A stretch of 38,555 nt of DNA from an uncultured Eubacteriales bacterium (GCA_905188025.1 CAJJKI010000012.1:1-38555); one strand, 5' to 3'. Counted from the stretch's first letter, positions 14,706 through 23,517 are shown. Numbers and translations: made by a program. The notes: generated by a model not told the origin, from the sequence alone.

Positions 14706-16823
14706 ATGAATGATTTAAAAGAAAAAATTATTAACTTGATAGCGGAAAGAAATGGCAGAATTGGTTTTAAGGAACTAAAAAGTAAATTGGAAGTTGATAG
14801 TATTAGTTTAGAGAACTTGATTTTAGAACTAAAACTTGATGGAAAGATACTACAACTTGGTAACAAATATCAATTATTTCCTGATGACTTAGTTATTGGG
14901 GAAGTTAGTACTACTTTATCTGGTAACAAGGTTATCTTCTATAATGATGTGAAGTATACTATTCTTGATGATGAACTTAGTAAAGCAGTTTTACTTAATG
15001 ACGTGGTTGCTATTAGATTAAATGATAATGATGAGGCTTCAGTAGTTTCTATTATTGATAGAAGAATTAAGAATATTACTTGTGAGGTTAAGATAGTTGA
15101 TGGAGTTAAGAAGATTATCCCCTATCACAAGAATATTAAGGTTAGTCTTGGTAAGGATGATTTAAAAGAGGTGCTTGATGGGGATATAATTCTTGTAGAT
15201 ATTGATATTAATGAAGAGGATGAATACTGTAATGCTAGATTGGTAAAGAAACTAGATATCAAGAATAGTCCTAATAAGGATGAGATAATTATTGCAATGA
15301 ATTATGGATTTGATAATGATTATAGTGATGAATATTTAGAGGAATTATCTAGAATACCAAAGGACACTAATAATGAAGATTTATCAAAAAGAGTTGATTT
15401 TAGAGAGTTAACTACTTGTACAATTGATGGAATTTATACTAAGGATATGGATGATGCGGTTAGTGCTCGCAGGATAGATGATAATATTATTAGAGTATAT
15501 GTACATATTTCGGATGTAGCTCATTATGTAAAGCCTGGTTCTTTGTTATTTAAAAGAGCATGTGAGAAAACTACTAGTTTATATTTAAATAATTCAGTAT
15601 TTCATATGTTTCATCATATTATATCTAATGGTATATGTTCTCTTAATCAAGGAGAAGATCGTCTTACTAAAACTGCTATTATGGATATTGATAGAAATGG
15701 TAATATTGTCAACTATAATGTTGTTAAGTCAGTAATTAATTCTAATAAGAAAATGTCATATGAGGACGTTGATGAGATTTTGGTTAAGGGAAAAGTACCT
15801 GATGGATACGAAGAATATGTGGACTTTATAAAACTACTTAATGAAGCTGCTTTAAGAATTAGAGGCAGGATGGAAAGAAATGGCATGAATAGTTATGCTA
15901 ATATGGAACTTGAGAAGAAATATGATGATGATGGCAAGCTAATTGAATATCATAGTATGGGAGAAAGTCCTGCTAGGAAGTTAATTGAATTTTTAATGAT
16001 AGCTGCTAATGAAGCAATTGCTAACTTTATATACTATTCACCATTACCTGGTGTTTATAGAGTGCATGAGAGTCCGGATACTAGAAAGATAAACGAGGCT
16101 ATTGCTACGCTTAATGCACTTGGTAAGAGAATAAAGCCAGTTAAAGAAGTGGATGATCCGACGATTATTCAAAAAATACTTATGGCTCTTAAGGATGATC
16201 CAGATTATCAAATATTATGCTCTATCATTATTAGATTTAATAAAAGAGCGAGATACTCTACAGATGCTTTAGGACACTTTGCATTGGCATTATTCTTATA
16301 TACACATTTTACTTCACCAATTAGAAGATTAATGGACTTATTAGTTAGTTATATTTTAGATATTTTGATAGATACACCGGAAAAAATAACTAGTATTAAT
16401 TATAATGTGATGGAAAATGAATTAGAAAAACTTTGTATTAAGGCTTCACAAATGTCTAGAAATGCTGATTTAGCTGAACGTATGGCTGATAAGAACGCTA
16501 TTGTAAATACGATGATTAAGGATATTGGAGAAGAATTTTATGGTGTTGTGCTTGGTATTGGTGAACTAACAAAGATAAGAATCAATTCAGTGGACGTTAC
16601 TGTTAAGAAAGATTCGTTTGGTGATCATATTAGGTATGATAAGAAAAGAAAATTATTTTATGATTGGACTAATGGAGTACATATTAAGGTCGGTAGTAAG
16701 GTAATAGTTAAACTACTTGGTATTGATGAAGTTAATAAGGAACTTAAGATTAAGGTAATGGGTGTGGAAGATTCTAGAGTTTTAGAGAAGCCTCTTGGTA
16801 AGGTTAGAACTTTAAAAATGTAA
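14706..16823 (+). CDS. Divergent RNase R-like exoribonuclease
   Basis: This 705-residue RNase II/R-family protein degrades RNA 3' to 5' if active. An N-terminal winged-helix-like region is followed by cold-shock-like segments, the RNB catalytic domain (about 230-560) and a weak S1-like end. The catalytic aspartates are kept (D244, D250, D252, D253 counted from an upstream GTG), but the usual TIDG-[ED]-[DT] is TIDGIYTKDMDD. HFTSPIRR (537-544) is also intact. ATG at 14706 sits 8 nt after GGAG and is preferred over GTG at 14697. A second, canonical RNase R is encoded at 21042-23276, so this copy is likely specialised. It is one of only two plus-strand genes. Confidence 0.88.
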   Translation: MNDLKEKIINLIAERNGRIGFKELKSKLEVDSISLENLILELKLDGKILQLGNKYQLFPDDLVIGEVSTTLSGNKVIFYNDVKYTILDDELSKAVLLNDVVAIRLNDNDEASVVSIIDRRIKNITCEVKIVDGVKKIIPYHKNIKVSLGKDDLKEVLDGDIILVDIDINEEDEYCNARLVKKLDIKNSPNKDEIIIAMNYGFDNDYSDEYLEELSRIPKDTNNEDLSKRVDFRELTTCTIDGIYTKDMDDAVSARRIDDNIIRVYVHISDVAHYVKPGSLLFKRACEKTTSLYLNNSVFHMFHHIISNGICSLNQGEDRLTKTAIMDIDRNGNIVNYNVVKSVINSNKKMSYEDVDEILVKGKVPDGYEEYVDFIKLLNEAALRIRGRMERNGMNSYANMELEKKYDDDGKLIEYHSMGESPARKLIEFLMIAANEAIANFIYYSPLPGVYRVHESPDTRKINEAIATLNALGKRIKPVKEVDDPTIIQKILMALKDDPDYQILCSIIIRFNKRARYSTDALGHFALALFLYTHFTSPIRRLMDLLVSYILDILIDTPEKITSINYNVMENELEKLCIKASQMSRNADLAERMADKNAIVNTMIKDIGEEFYGVVLGIGELTKIRINSVDVTVKKDSFGDHIRYDKKRKLFYDWTNGVHIKVGSKVIVKLLGIDEVNKELKIKVMGVEDSRVLEKPLGKVRTLKM

Positions 16824-17255
16824 GTGAGTTTGTGGCAGATAAAATTTGAATGAATATATTTGAAGTGGATATGTTTGAAATGTGCATGTTTGAAGTTGAT
16901 AGATAGATTTATTCAGTGCATAGTTTATAATTAATTTTTGATTTTATATTAGTATTATTATGAAAATGAAAAGAACAGTTGGTAGACGATTACTGAGGTA
17001 TTCAAGTACTTGGCTGTTCTTTTATTGTGATTTGATTTGAATATTACAATTTGATTTTGGATTTTATCGTTTGAATGTGAGATTTGTTTTTATGTTACGA
17101 CTTGCGTTTTGGATATTGGTTTTTGAAATAATGACTTGTGTTGTTTAAATTGTTTTTTATTTAATTTTATGCTTTAATCCCCCTACTTATATAAATAATA
17201 ATGACGCACTATATCTAGATGTTATGTTTGATTATTTAGTTATTGAGGAATAAGA
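16824..17255. other. Repeat-rich intergenic region
   Basis: No gene is seen. Just after the RNase R-like gene, TTTGAA recurs at 16845, 16859, 16874 and 16889 in degenerate tandem units of 14-15 nt. A large hairpin follows at 16969-17023, then a T/G-rich stretch with further TTTGA words to about 17160. The sequence to 17255 is plain AT-rich. Confidence 0.55.
16969..17023. other. Branched hairpin, likely bidirectional terminator or small structured RNA
   Basis: A perfect 10-bp outer stem (AAAAGAACAG/CTGTTCTTTT) encloses 35 nt that can form two short inner helices (AGT/ACT, and AGGTA/TACTT around TTCAAG). The result is a three-way-junction shape. Both strands end in TTTT, so it could terminate the RNase R-like gene on the plus strand. 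Confidence 0.5.
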
Positions 17256-17283
17256 AAAGCAATGCGTTTCGTTACATTGCTTT
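17256..17283 (-). terminator. Possible terminator of rpsU-yqeY
   Basis: A 9-bp perfect stem (AAAGCAATG/CATTGCTTT, 10-nt loop) followed on the minus strand by TCTTATT. It lies about 90 nt past the yqeY stop, after another large hairpin (17296-17353). Confidence 0.6.
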
Positions 17284-17295
17284 ATATATATCAAA

Positions 17296-17353
17296 CTATA
17301 GAATTAGGTATAAATCTAATATACGTAAGTGATTACTAGATTTAATTCTATAG
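17296..17353. repeat. Long imperfect palindrome after yqeY
   Basis: The arms CTATAGAATTA and TAATTCTATAG (11 bp, perfect) enclose a second helix (AAATCTA/TAGATTT, sharing one base with the outer arm) and an apical GTAA-GTGA-TTAC stem with a GNRA-type tetraloop. Small bulges are all on one side. It could be a mobile palindrome or a processed 3' end. Confidence 0.55.
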
Positions 17354-17369
17354 ATGATACCAAAATTAA

Positions 17370-17819
17370 TTATAGGTTTGCAAGCTTATCTTTGATGATC
17401 ATGTTAACCTTACCCATATCAGCACGGCCTTTTAATTTAGGTGAGACTTCTTTCATGATAAGTCCCATATCTTTGCTACTGGTAGGATTAACTGTATTGA
17501 AGGCTTCATCAATAATTTTATTAATTTCTTCAAGAGATAATTGCTCAGGCATATAAGTTTTAAGAATAGCAATTTCTTTTTCATTTTGTTCAATTAGATC
17601 TTCACGATTAGCTTTTTTGAATTCTTCGATGGAATCATTACGCATTTTTATTTGTTTAGAAATAACTGCGATTACTTCTTCATCGTTCAAATCTCTTTTT
17701 TTATTGATTTTTTCTAGTTGAATTGCACCCTTTACCATACGGATAACGCCTAGAGAAAAACTATCTTTATTTTTCATGTAGGTAATCATGTCATTATTTA
17801 TTTTTTCTAATAAAGTCAT
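17370..17819 (-). CDS. yqeY: GatB/YqeY domain protein
   Basis: This 149-residue protein is a full-length YqeY, homologous to the tRNA-binding tail of GatB, the amidotransferase subunit. The family pattern is clear: an N-terminal helical half with MKNKDSFSLGVIRMVKGAI, then LKTYMPEQLSLEEI and the C-terminal KDMGLIMKEVSPKLKGRADM. A role in tRNA or amidotransferase biology is assumed from the family but not proven. It follows rpsU by 11 nt, with AGGAGG 7 nt before the ATG. The rpsU-yqeY pair is a standard Firmicutes arrangement. Confidence 0.95.
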   Translation of the reverse strand: MTLLEKINNDMITYMKNKDSFSLGVIRMVKGAIQLEKINKKRDLNDEEVIAVISKQIKMRNDSIEEFKKANREDLIEQNEKEIAILKTYMPEQLSLEEINKIIDEAFNTVNPTSSKDMGLIMKEVSPKLKGRADMGKVNMIIKDKLANL

Positions 17820-17830
17820 ACTCTTACCTC

Positions 17831-18022
17831 CTAGTACTTGTTTTTATTGTTTTTTCTTGAATTAATTGTATTAATTTTCTTTTCTTCTCTATGACGAACT
17901 CCTGGTTTTTTATAACCATCGGCTCTTTCTCTTGCTTTAGAAAGGACACCATTTCTAGCGGTTTCTGTTTTGAATTTCTTTAGAGCAAACTCTAAATTAT
18001 TATTCTTGACGATTGTAGACAT
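17831..18022 (-). CDS. rpsU: Ribosomal protein S21
   Basis: This 63-residue, very basic protein is small-subunit ribosomal protein S21, which aids translation initiation near the 16S rRNA 3' end. Typical features are ALKKFKTETARNGVLSKARE and a lysine/arginine-rich tail. It is first in an operon with yqeY. The GGGAGG ribosome-binding site and a good promoter (18053-18081) lie just upstream. Confidence 0.96.
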   Translation of the reverse strand: MSTIVKNNNLEFALKKFKTETARNGVLSKARERADGYKKPGVRHREEKKINTINSRKNNKNKY

Positions 18023-18052
18023 TCCATATCCCTCCCTTCAATATCAATATTG

Positions 18053-18081
18053 ATTATAACAAACTTTTTAAGAATATTCAA
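18053..18081 (-). promoter_or_regulatory. Promoter of rpsU-yqeY
   Basis: TTGAAT (18076-18081), a 17-nt spacer and TATAAT (18053-18058) on the minus strand. The -35 box starts 2 nt from the uridine tract of the smpB terminator. Confidence 0.82.
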
Positions 18082-18082
18082 T

Positions 18083-18128
18083 AAAAAAATACTAAATTCG
18101 TCAAAAATTAGCGAAATTTAGTATTTTT
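18083..18128 (-). terminator. Terminator of smpB
   Basis: A stem of about 16 bp with one bulged base (AAAAATACTAAATTTCG with CGAATTTAGTATTTTT) is followed by more T on the minus strand. The smpB stop codon lies inside the hairpin, so the last ribosome may influence its folding. Confidence 0.85.
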
Positions 18129-18545
18129 CATCATTTCTCTATCTAGATCATGCTCTTTTAAGGCTTGTTTTTTATCATATGTCTTCTTACCTTTACATAC
18201 TCCTAATAGTACTTTAGCACGTCCACGGACAAAATATATTTTGAGAGGGATCAAGGTATAGCCTTCAATATTTACTTTATTATTTAGTTTTAGAATTTCG
18301 TTTTTATGAAGTAATAACTTTCTAGTACGAGTTTCTTCATGGTTGAAAATGTTACCTTTATCATATTGACTTATGTGAGCATTTAAGAGATATATTTCAT
18401 TATTTTTGAGAATAGCATAGCTATCTTTGATATTGCACTTACCTGCTCTAATGGATTTTATTTCAGTACCTGTTAGGACAATACCTGTTTCATATGTATC
18501 AGTAACGAAATAGTTGTGATTTGCTTGACGATTTAATATTTCCAT
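18108..18545 (-). CDS. smpB: SsrA-binding protein SmpB
   Basis: This 145-residue protein binds tmRNA and delivers it to stalled ribosomes for trans-translation. Motifs include RQANHNYFVTDTYETGIVL, GTEIKSIRAGKCNIKDSYA and a basic tail (KKTYDKKQALKEHDLDREM). Full length. It ends the operon that starts with rnr at 23276; rnr-smpB linkage is usual in Firmicutes, but two capA genes lie between them here. No ssrA (tmRNA) gene is seen next to it. Confidence 0.96.
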   Translation of the reverse strand: MEILNRQANHNYFVTDTYETGIVLTGTEIKSIRAGKCNIKDSYAILKNNEIYLLNAHISQYDKGNIFNHEETRTRKLLLHKNEILKLNNKVNIEGYTLIPLKIYFVRGRAKVLLGVCKGKKTYDKKQALKEHDLDREMMKNTKFR

Positions 18546-18568
18546 AAGATGCCTCTCTTTCTTTTTTA

Positions 18569-19831
18569 TTAGTCTGCTAGAGGAACAGTAGTTATTCTAG
18601 GGTCATCAGACTTAATTATATTAGCATATGTATTATAGGTATTAGAATAACTTGGTAAATAATTCTTTATTTCACTATTTGAGAATGGTACTACTTTAAA
18701 GTTACGCCAATTACTATAATATGTATATATTAGTTCATTTTGAATATTATCAATTGTTATTTCTTTTTTGTCTCCTTCAACGGTTTTAGTGATAGTTAAA
18801 GATGACATTAATCCAACCATACATTTATAATTTGTACATGTACTTTGGTTTTGATATTGAGCTGAGATAAAGTTTCCTAATGAATAGAAGACTAAGGTGT
18901 CTCCAACCCACTCTACTGGTTGAATTACATGAGGATGAGTACCTATGACGATATCGACATTATTTTCTGATAGGAACTCAGCCATATCTTTTTCATATTT
19001 AGTTGGTGTATGAGTATATTCAACGCCCCAGTGCATAGCAACGATGAGGACATCTACTTTATCACGAATGGCTGCAATATCATTTTTAACGGTTTCTTTA
19101 TAATTTTGATACTTGGTGTCAGTTTCTGGATTGTTTATACGATCAGTATCAGTTGGCCATACATTTACTAGGTAATCAGCCGCTACAGGCATACCATTTG
19201 TGCCATATGTATAGTTTAACATGGCATAAGTAATATTATTTACGGTTAGAACTTTTGTTTCTAATTCTTGTTTTTCTTCAGATGATGAATAGCTTCCGAC
19301 AGCTTGTACACCAGACTGTTTATTCCAATATTCACGACTTGCTAAAATGGCATTCTTACCACGATCGGCAGTATGATTAGTAGCAAGGGATACAAGGTTG
19401 AAACCGGCATCTAGCATGGCATCTCCTACTTCTTGAGGAGAATTGAAGGTTGGATAGTCAGATAGACCTAGACTTGTTCCTCCGAGGATTGTTTCTTGGT
19501 TATAATATGCTATTTCATGACCTGCTACTTTTTCTTTAATTAATTCTATTTGTGGTTTGAAATCATAACCATTGTATCCTGCTAAACGGTTAGCATCCTT
19601 ATATACGCTAGAATGAATAAGGGCATCTCCTACCATGATCATGTTAGCGGTATATGTCTCTTTTTTTGGTTTATCATCTTTTGGCTCAGGCTTTACTATA
19701 GGATCTTTATTTATTAAATCTTTTCCTTTGATGAAACCAAATGTAAGGCCTCCTGCTAGAATGAGAATGATAACGATAACAAGAGATAATTTTCCATAAT
19801 TTATTTTCTTTTTTCTTTTACGATTAGCCAT
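18569..19831 (-). CDS. CapA-family membrane-anchored phosphoesterase-like protein (copy 2)
   Basis: This 420-residue protein has a basic N-terminus, one membrane segment (about 14-32), a charged linker and a PGA_cap/CapA domain of the calcineurin-like fold. Metal-site features are ANMIMVGDALIH, YYNQETILGG, LATNHTADRG, VAMHWGVEYTH, GTHPHVIQP and YSLGNFISAQ. CapA/PgsA proteins act in poly-gamma-glutamate capsule synthesis or export, but many gut homologues stand outside any capB/capC locus. A conserved Cys pair (CTNYKC) follows the last motif. It is 23 nt upstream of smpB and closely resembles its neighbour at 19856, so the pair is a tandem duplication. Confidence 0.88.
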   Translation of the reverse strand: MANRKRKKKINYGKLSLVIVIILILAGGLTFGFIKGKDLINKDPIVKPEPKDDKPKKETYTANMIMVGDALIHSSVYKDANRLAGYNGYDFKPQIELIKEKVAGHEIAYYNQETILGGTSLGLSDYPTFNSPQEVGDAMLDAGFNLVSLATNHTADRGKNAILASREYWNKQSGVQAVGSYSSSEEKQELETKVLTVNNITYAMLNYTYGTNGMPVAADYLVNVWPTDTDRINNPETDTKYQNYKETVKNDIAAIRDKVDVLIVAMHWGVEYTHTPTKYEKDMAEFLSENNVDIVIGTHPHVIQPVEWVGDTLVFYSLGNFISAQYQNQSTCTNYKCMVGLMSSLTITKTVEGDKKEITIDNIQNELIYTYYSNWRNFKVVPFSNSEIKNYLPSYSNTYNTYANIIKSDDPRITTVPLAD

Positions 19832-19855
19832 AATATATACACTCCTTTATATTTA

Positions 19856-21064
19856 TTAGCTTAAGGGTACTAATTTGATACGTTCATCGTTTGATTTAAC
19901 AACTTCACTATATTTATTATACACATTTTCATAATCTTGTAAATAGTCTTTGATAATGGGATTAGAAAACGGGATAACTAGATAGTCACGATAGTTTTTA
20001 TGATAGGTATAAATTAGTTCATTTTCAATATTATCTATTTTAATTGTGGATGTGCCATCTTTTACGGTTTTAGTTATAGTAAGAGAAGACATGAGTCCTA
20101 TGAAGCATTTGTAATTGCTACAGGAATCACTTGTTTGGGCGGAGATGAAATTTCCTAATGAATAGAAGACTAAGGTGTTTCCGACATACTCTACGGGTTC
20201 TATGACATGAGGATGAGTACCAATGATGATATCTACTCCTAAGGAGGAAAGATACTCGGCTGTTTTCTTTTGTATTGGTAAGGCTTCATGGGTATATTCA
20301 CGTCCCCAGTGCATGGCAACAATAAGGACATCTACTTTATCACGAAGACGATTTATATCTTTTTCGACTTCTTTTTTGTAGTTTTCATAGTTGGTTGTGT
20401 CATCCCAAAGATTTACTAAATAATTTTCACCATTTGGTATAGGGATACCGTTTGTGCCATAGGTATAGTTAAGCATGGCATAAGTAATGTTATTTACGGT
20501 TAGAATTTTTGACTCTATTGCATCTTTTTCTTCATATGATGAATAGCTTCCAACGGCTTGTACACTAGACTGTTTATTCCAATATTCACGGGATGAGAGT
20601 ACGGCTTTTTTACCCCTATCTAGTGTGTGGTTAGTGGCAAGAGAGACAAGATTAAAGCCAGCATCTATCATAGCATCTCCTAATTCTTGTGGGGAATTGA
20701 AACTAGGATAACTAGATAATCCAATTTCAGTTCCTCCGAGAATTGTTTCTTGATTATAATACGCTATATCATAGGTTGATACTTTTTCTTTAATATATTT
20801 TAGATATGGTTTAAAATCATAAGTAGTACCATTATAGGCATCATTATATAATCTATCATGTGCTAGAGCGTCTCCGACCATGATCATGTTAGCAGTATAT
20901 ACTGTTTCTTTGTTTTCAGGGGGATTAGTACTAGGAATATTTACGGTATTATCTTTTAAATTATTATTATCTTTAGTTAGAAAATAGATTGGTATAAGGG
21001 TAATAATTAAAAGTACAAGGATACCTACTGATAGTTTATATTTATTTATTTTTCTTTTTGCCAT
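19856..21064 (-). CDS. CapA-family membrane-anchored phosphoesterase-like protein (copy 1)
   Basis: This 402-residue paralogue of the next gene has the same layout: short basic N-terminus, membrane segment (about 10-28), linker, CapA domain. It has ANMIMVGDALAHD, YYNQETILGG, LATNHTLDRG, VAMHWGREYTH, GTHPHVIEP and YSLGNFISAQ, plus the Cys pair CSNYKC. The active domain should be extracellular. Its start overlaps the 3' end of rnr by 23 nt, so it is translated from the rnr message. No poly-glutamate synthase (capB/capC) is nearby, so a different wall-related substrate is possible. Confidence 0.88.
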   Translation of the reverse strand: MAKRKINKYKLSVGILVLLIITLIPIYFLTKDNNNLKDNTVNIPSTNPPENKETVYTANMIMVGDALAHDRLYNDAYNGTTYDFKPYLKYIKEKVSTYDIAYYNQETILGGTEIGLSSYPSFNSPQELGDAMIDAGFNLVSLATNHTLDRGKKAVLSSREYWNKQSSVQAVGSYSSYEEKDAIESKILTVNNITYAMLNYTYGTNGIPIPNGENYLVNLWDDTTNYENYKKEVEKDINRLRDKVDVLIVAMHWGREYTHEALPIQKKTAEYLSSLGVDIIIGTHPHVIEPVEYVGNTLVFYSLGNFISAQTSDSCSNYKCFIGLMSSLTITKTVKDGTSTIKIDNIENELIYTYHKNYRDYLVIPFSNPIIKDYLQDYENVYNKYSEVVKSNDERIKLVPLS

Positions 21065-23276
21065 GTTTATTTTTTCCTTGATTAGTGTGTTTATTTTTTT
21101 CTTTTTTATTTGAATTCTTTTTATTTAATGATTCAGCAGCTTTTTTAGCAAAGTATTTGTTCATTTTAGGAGCAGTATCTCTTACGGTATTGTTTTTGAT
21201 AAGGGCAAAGTCTATTTGAGAGGTTTCATGAGATGCTTTAATGACTTCGACAGTTACGGAGTCGCCATACATGTAACGGGCTTTGCTATTTTTACCAAGG
21301 ATAGCATTTAGTTCTTTGTTATAGATAAAGTAATCTCCGGCAAGGCTATCTAGACGTACTAGGCCTTCAACGGTATTAGCTAATTCTACGAAGAAACCAA
21401 ATTCACATACACCACTGATAACGCCATCGTATTTTTCTCCGATATGATTTTCCATATACTCAGCTTTTTTCATTTTATCAACGTCACGTTCACAATCGAT
21501 AGCATCTTGTTCTTTCTTAGATGAATGAAAAGCAATATCAAAAAGATGATTAGACCAATATGAAACGTTCTTTGGTGAATCGCCAGAATAATCTTTGACT
21601 AGGCGGTGTAAAGTTAGGTCAGGATAACGACGGATAGGACTTGTAAAGTGTGAGTATCTTTTTGAAGCAATACCGAAGTGGCCAATATTTATATCGGAAT
21701 ATTTAGCTTTTGCCATTGTTTGGATAGCTAGAGTATTAAGAATTACTTCTTCAGGACTACCTTTTAGCATTTTTAGAAGGCGCTGGTAATCAGTTGCTTT
21801 AAATTTATTGATATCAGCTTTTAGATTATAGCCTTTTAGGTTTAAGAATTTCAAGAATACTTGTAGTTTATCTTTGTTAGGTTTATCGTGAACACGATAA
21901 ATACCTGGTAATTTTTTATCTTCAACAAATCCTGCGACGGTTTCATTAGCTGCTATCATGAAGTTTTCAATTAATTTTTCACCGGTTCCTTGATAACGCA
22001 AGTCTATTTTATATGGATGACATTCTTCATCTACGAGTATTTTAGCTTCTGGGCGATTAAATTCTAGATAACCATGGTTAACCATCTTTTTTCTTAGGAT
22101 ATTAGATAATTCATTCATTAGTTTTAAGTCATTAACGAATGGTTCATATCCTTCAGGAGTAGTATTTTTTTCTAGAATTTGATTGACACAGTTATAGGTC
22201 ATTTGTTTTCTACTACGAATAACGGATGGGAATATTTTATATTTTATGACATAGCCTTTGCTATTAATATTCATAACACATGATAAGGCTAATCTATCAA
22301 CATTAGGATTTAGAGAACAAATGCCATTTGATAGTTTGTGAGGGATCATTGGGATAACTCTATCTACGAGATAAACACTGGTACCTCTTTCATAAGCTTC
22401 TTTATCAAGGATACTATCTTTTTTTACATAGTGGGAAACGTCAGCAATATGGACTCCTAGTTCGTATACGTCAGGAGATATTTTTTGAATACTGATGGCA
22501 TCATCGATATCTTTGGTATCGTCTCCATCAATTGTGAAGATAGTTTTATCACGAAGGTCTACTCTACCCTCTATATCCGTAGGGTTAACTTCAGTAGGTA
22601 TTTCATCAGTAGCGGCAATTACTTCATCTGGGAATGTTGGATTAAATTCATATTGGTATACGAATGAGAGAATATCTACTCCAACGTCATTTTTGTGACC
22701 AATTATTTTTATTACTTCGCCAGTATATTCATGGTCATCATTTCTTTGGCTTACTAAAACTTTATGTCCTGGTACGGCTCCTTTGGTTAAGCCTTCAGGA
22801 ATATAGATATCTTGATATTCTCTTTTATCTGGTTTGACATAAGACATGCCATCTTTTTCATAGAACTCTCCTACTAGGATACTATCATCTCTTTTTAGGA
22901 TACGAACTACTTTTCCTTCACGAGTAGATTTATCTATTATTTCTATGACGACGATATCATTATTACGGCCATCTAGAAGGTTAACTCCTTTGATATAGAC
23001 ATCTTCTTCATTGAAACTTGGATCTAGTACAACAAAGCCATATCCTTTAGGGTTTACTAGTAAGCGGCCTGTTTTGAAGCTAGTGTTTTCAATGGGAGTA
23101 TAGCGCTTTTTCTTTTCACTATAGTAAATTTTTCCTTCTTGGCATAGTTTATCTAAGACTTTTTCTAGTTCAGCATAATCAGTGACACTATTAAGTCCTA
23201 GGTAATCATTTATTTCAATACTAGTGAGACTGGTATTTTTCTTTTCTTTTAATATTTTTAATATTTCTTGTTCCAT
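21042..23276 (-). CDS. rnr: Ribonuclease R
   Basis: This 744-residue processive 3'-5' exoribonuclease has the complete domain order: winged helix (about 1-65), two cold-shock domains (66-225), RNB catalytic domain, an S1 domain (about 620-705) and a Lys-rich tail. The catalytic motif TIDGDDTKDIDDAIS has D250, D256, D258 and D259, and HFTSPIRRYPDL is intact. It degrades structured RNA and works with tmRNA/SmpB, which fits its operon with smpB. A promoter with an extended -10 (23316-23345) drives it. Confidence 0.96.
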   Translation of the reverse strand: MEQEILKILKEKKNTSLTSIEINDYLGLNSVTDYAELEKVLDKLCQEGKIYYSEKKKRYTPIENTSFKTGRLLVNPKGYGFVVLDPSFNEEDVYIKGVNLLDGRNNDIVVIEIIDKSTREGKVVRILKRDDSILVGEFYEKDGMSYVKPDKREYQDIYIPEGLTKGAVPGHKVLVSQRNDDHEYTGEVIKIIGHKNDVGVDILSFVYQYEFNPTFPDEVIAATDEIPTEVNPTDIEGRVDLRDKTIFTIDGDDTKDIDDAISIQKISPDVYELGVHIADVSHYVKKDSILDKEAYERGTSVYLVDRVIPMIPHKLSNGICSLNPNVDRLALSCVMNINSKGYVIKYKIFPSVIRSRKQMTYNCVNQILEKNTTPEGYEPFVNDLKLMNELSNILRKKMVNHGYLEFNRPEAKILVDEECHPYKIDLRYQGTGEKLIENFMIAANETVAGFVEDKKLPGIYRVHDKPNKDKLQVFLKFLNLKGYNLKADINKFKATDYQRLLKMLKGSPEEVILNTLAIQTMAKAKYSDINIGHFGIASKRYSHFTSPIRRYPDLTLHRLVKDYSGDSPKNVSYWSNHLFDIAFHSSKKEQDAIDCERDVDKMKKAEYMENHIGEKYDGVISGVCEFGFFVELANTVEGLVRLDSLAGDYFIYNKELNAILGKNSKARYMYGDSVTVEVIKASHETSQIDFALIKNNTVRDTAPKMNKYFAKKAAESLNKKNSNKKEKNKHTNQGKNKHGKKKNK

Positions 23277-23315
23277 CCTTTTTTATCCTTTCATATATCA
23301 TTTATACATATAATA

Positions 23316-23345
23316 ATTATAGCATAATGGGAAGAGATATGTAAA
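23316..23345 (-). promoter_or_regulatory. Promoter of rnr-capA-capA-smpB
   Basis: TTTACA (23340-23345), an 18-nt spacer and an extended -10 TGCTATAAT (TATAAT at 23316-23321) on the minus strand, about 40 nt before rnr. Confidence 0.82.
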
Positions 23346-23390
23346 GAAATTTATGTATATTTGACGGTGATGAGGGGAAATTTGGGTATT

Positions 23391-23415
23391 AAAAAACTCT
23401 CTTTTCATGGAGAGG
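23391..23415 (-). terminator. Terminator of tRNA-Leu
   Basis: A short stem (CTCTC/GAGAG, 8-nt loop) followed by TTTTTT on the minus strand, 17 nt beyond the tRNA 3' end. The stem is only 5 bp. Confidence 0.6.
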
Positions 23416-23431
23416 TTAATCGACATAAAAA

Positions 23432-23517
23432 TGGTACCAGCCAAGGGACTTGAACCCTCACACCATCACTGATAATAGATTTTGAGTCTATCGCGTCTAC
23501 CATTCCGCCAGGCTGGC
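23432..23517 (-). tRNA. tRNA-Leu (anticodon CAA)
   Basis: An 86-nt class II tRNA with encoded CCA. The acceptor stem starts GCCAGCC and ends GGCTGGT, the D-loop has GGTAGACGC, the variable arm is long, and the T-arm has GGTTCAAGTCC. The anticodon arm ATAGA-CTCAAAA-TCTAT gives CAA, which reads TTG leucine codons. Confidence 0.97.

Noticed and set aside
16969..17023. A degenerate tRNA
   Set aside because: A GGTAGACG word resembles a tRNA-Leu D-loop, but no acceptor stem, T-arm or CCA end can be formed.
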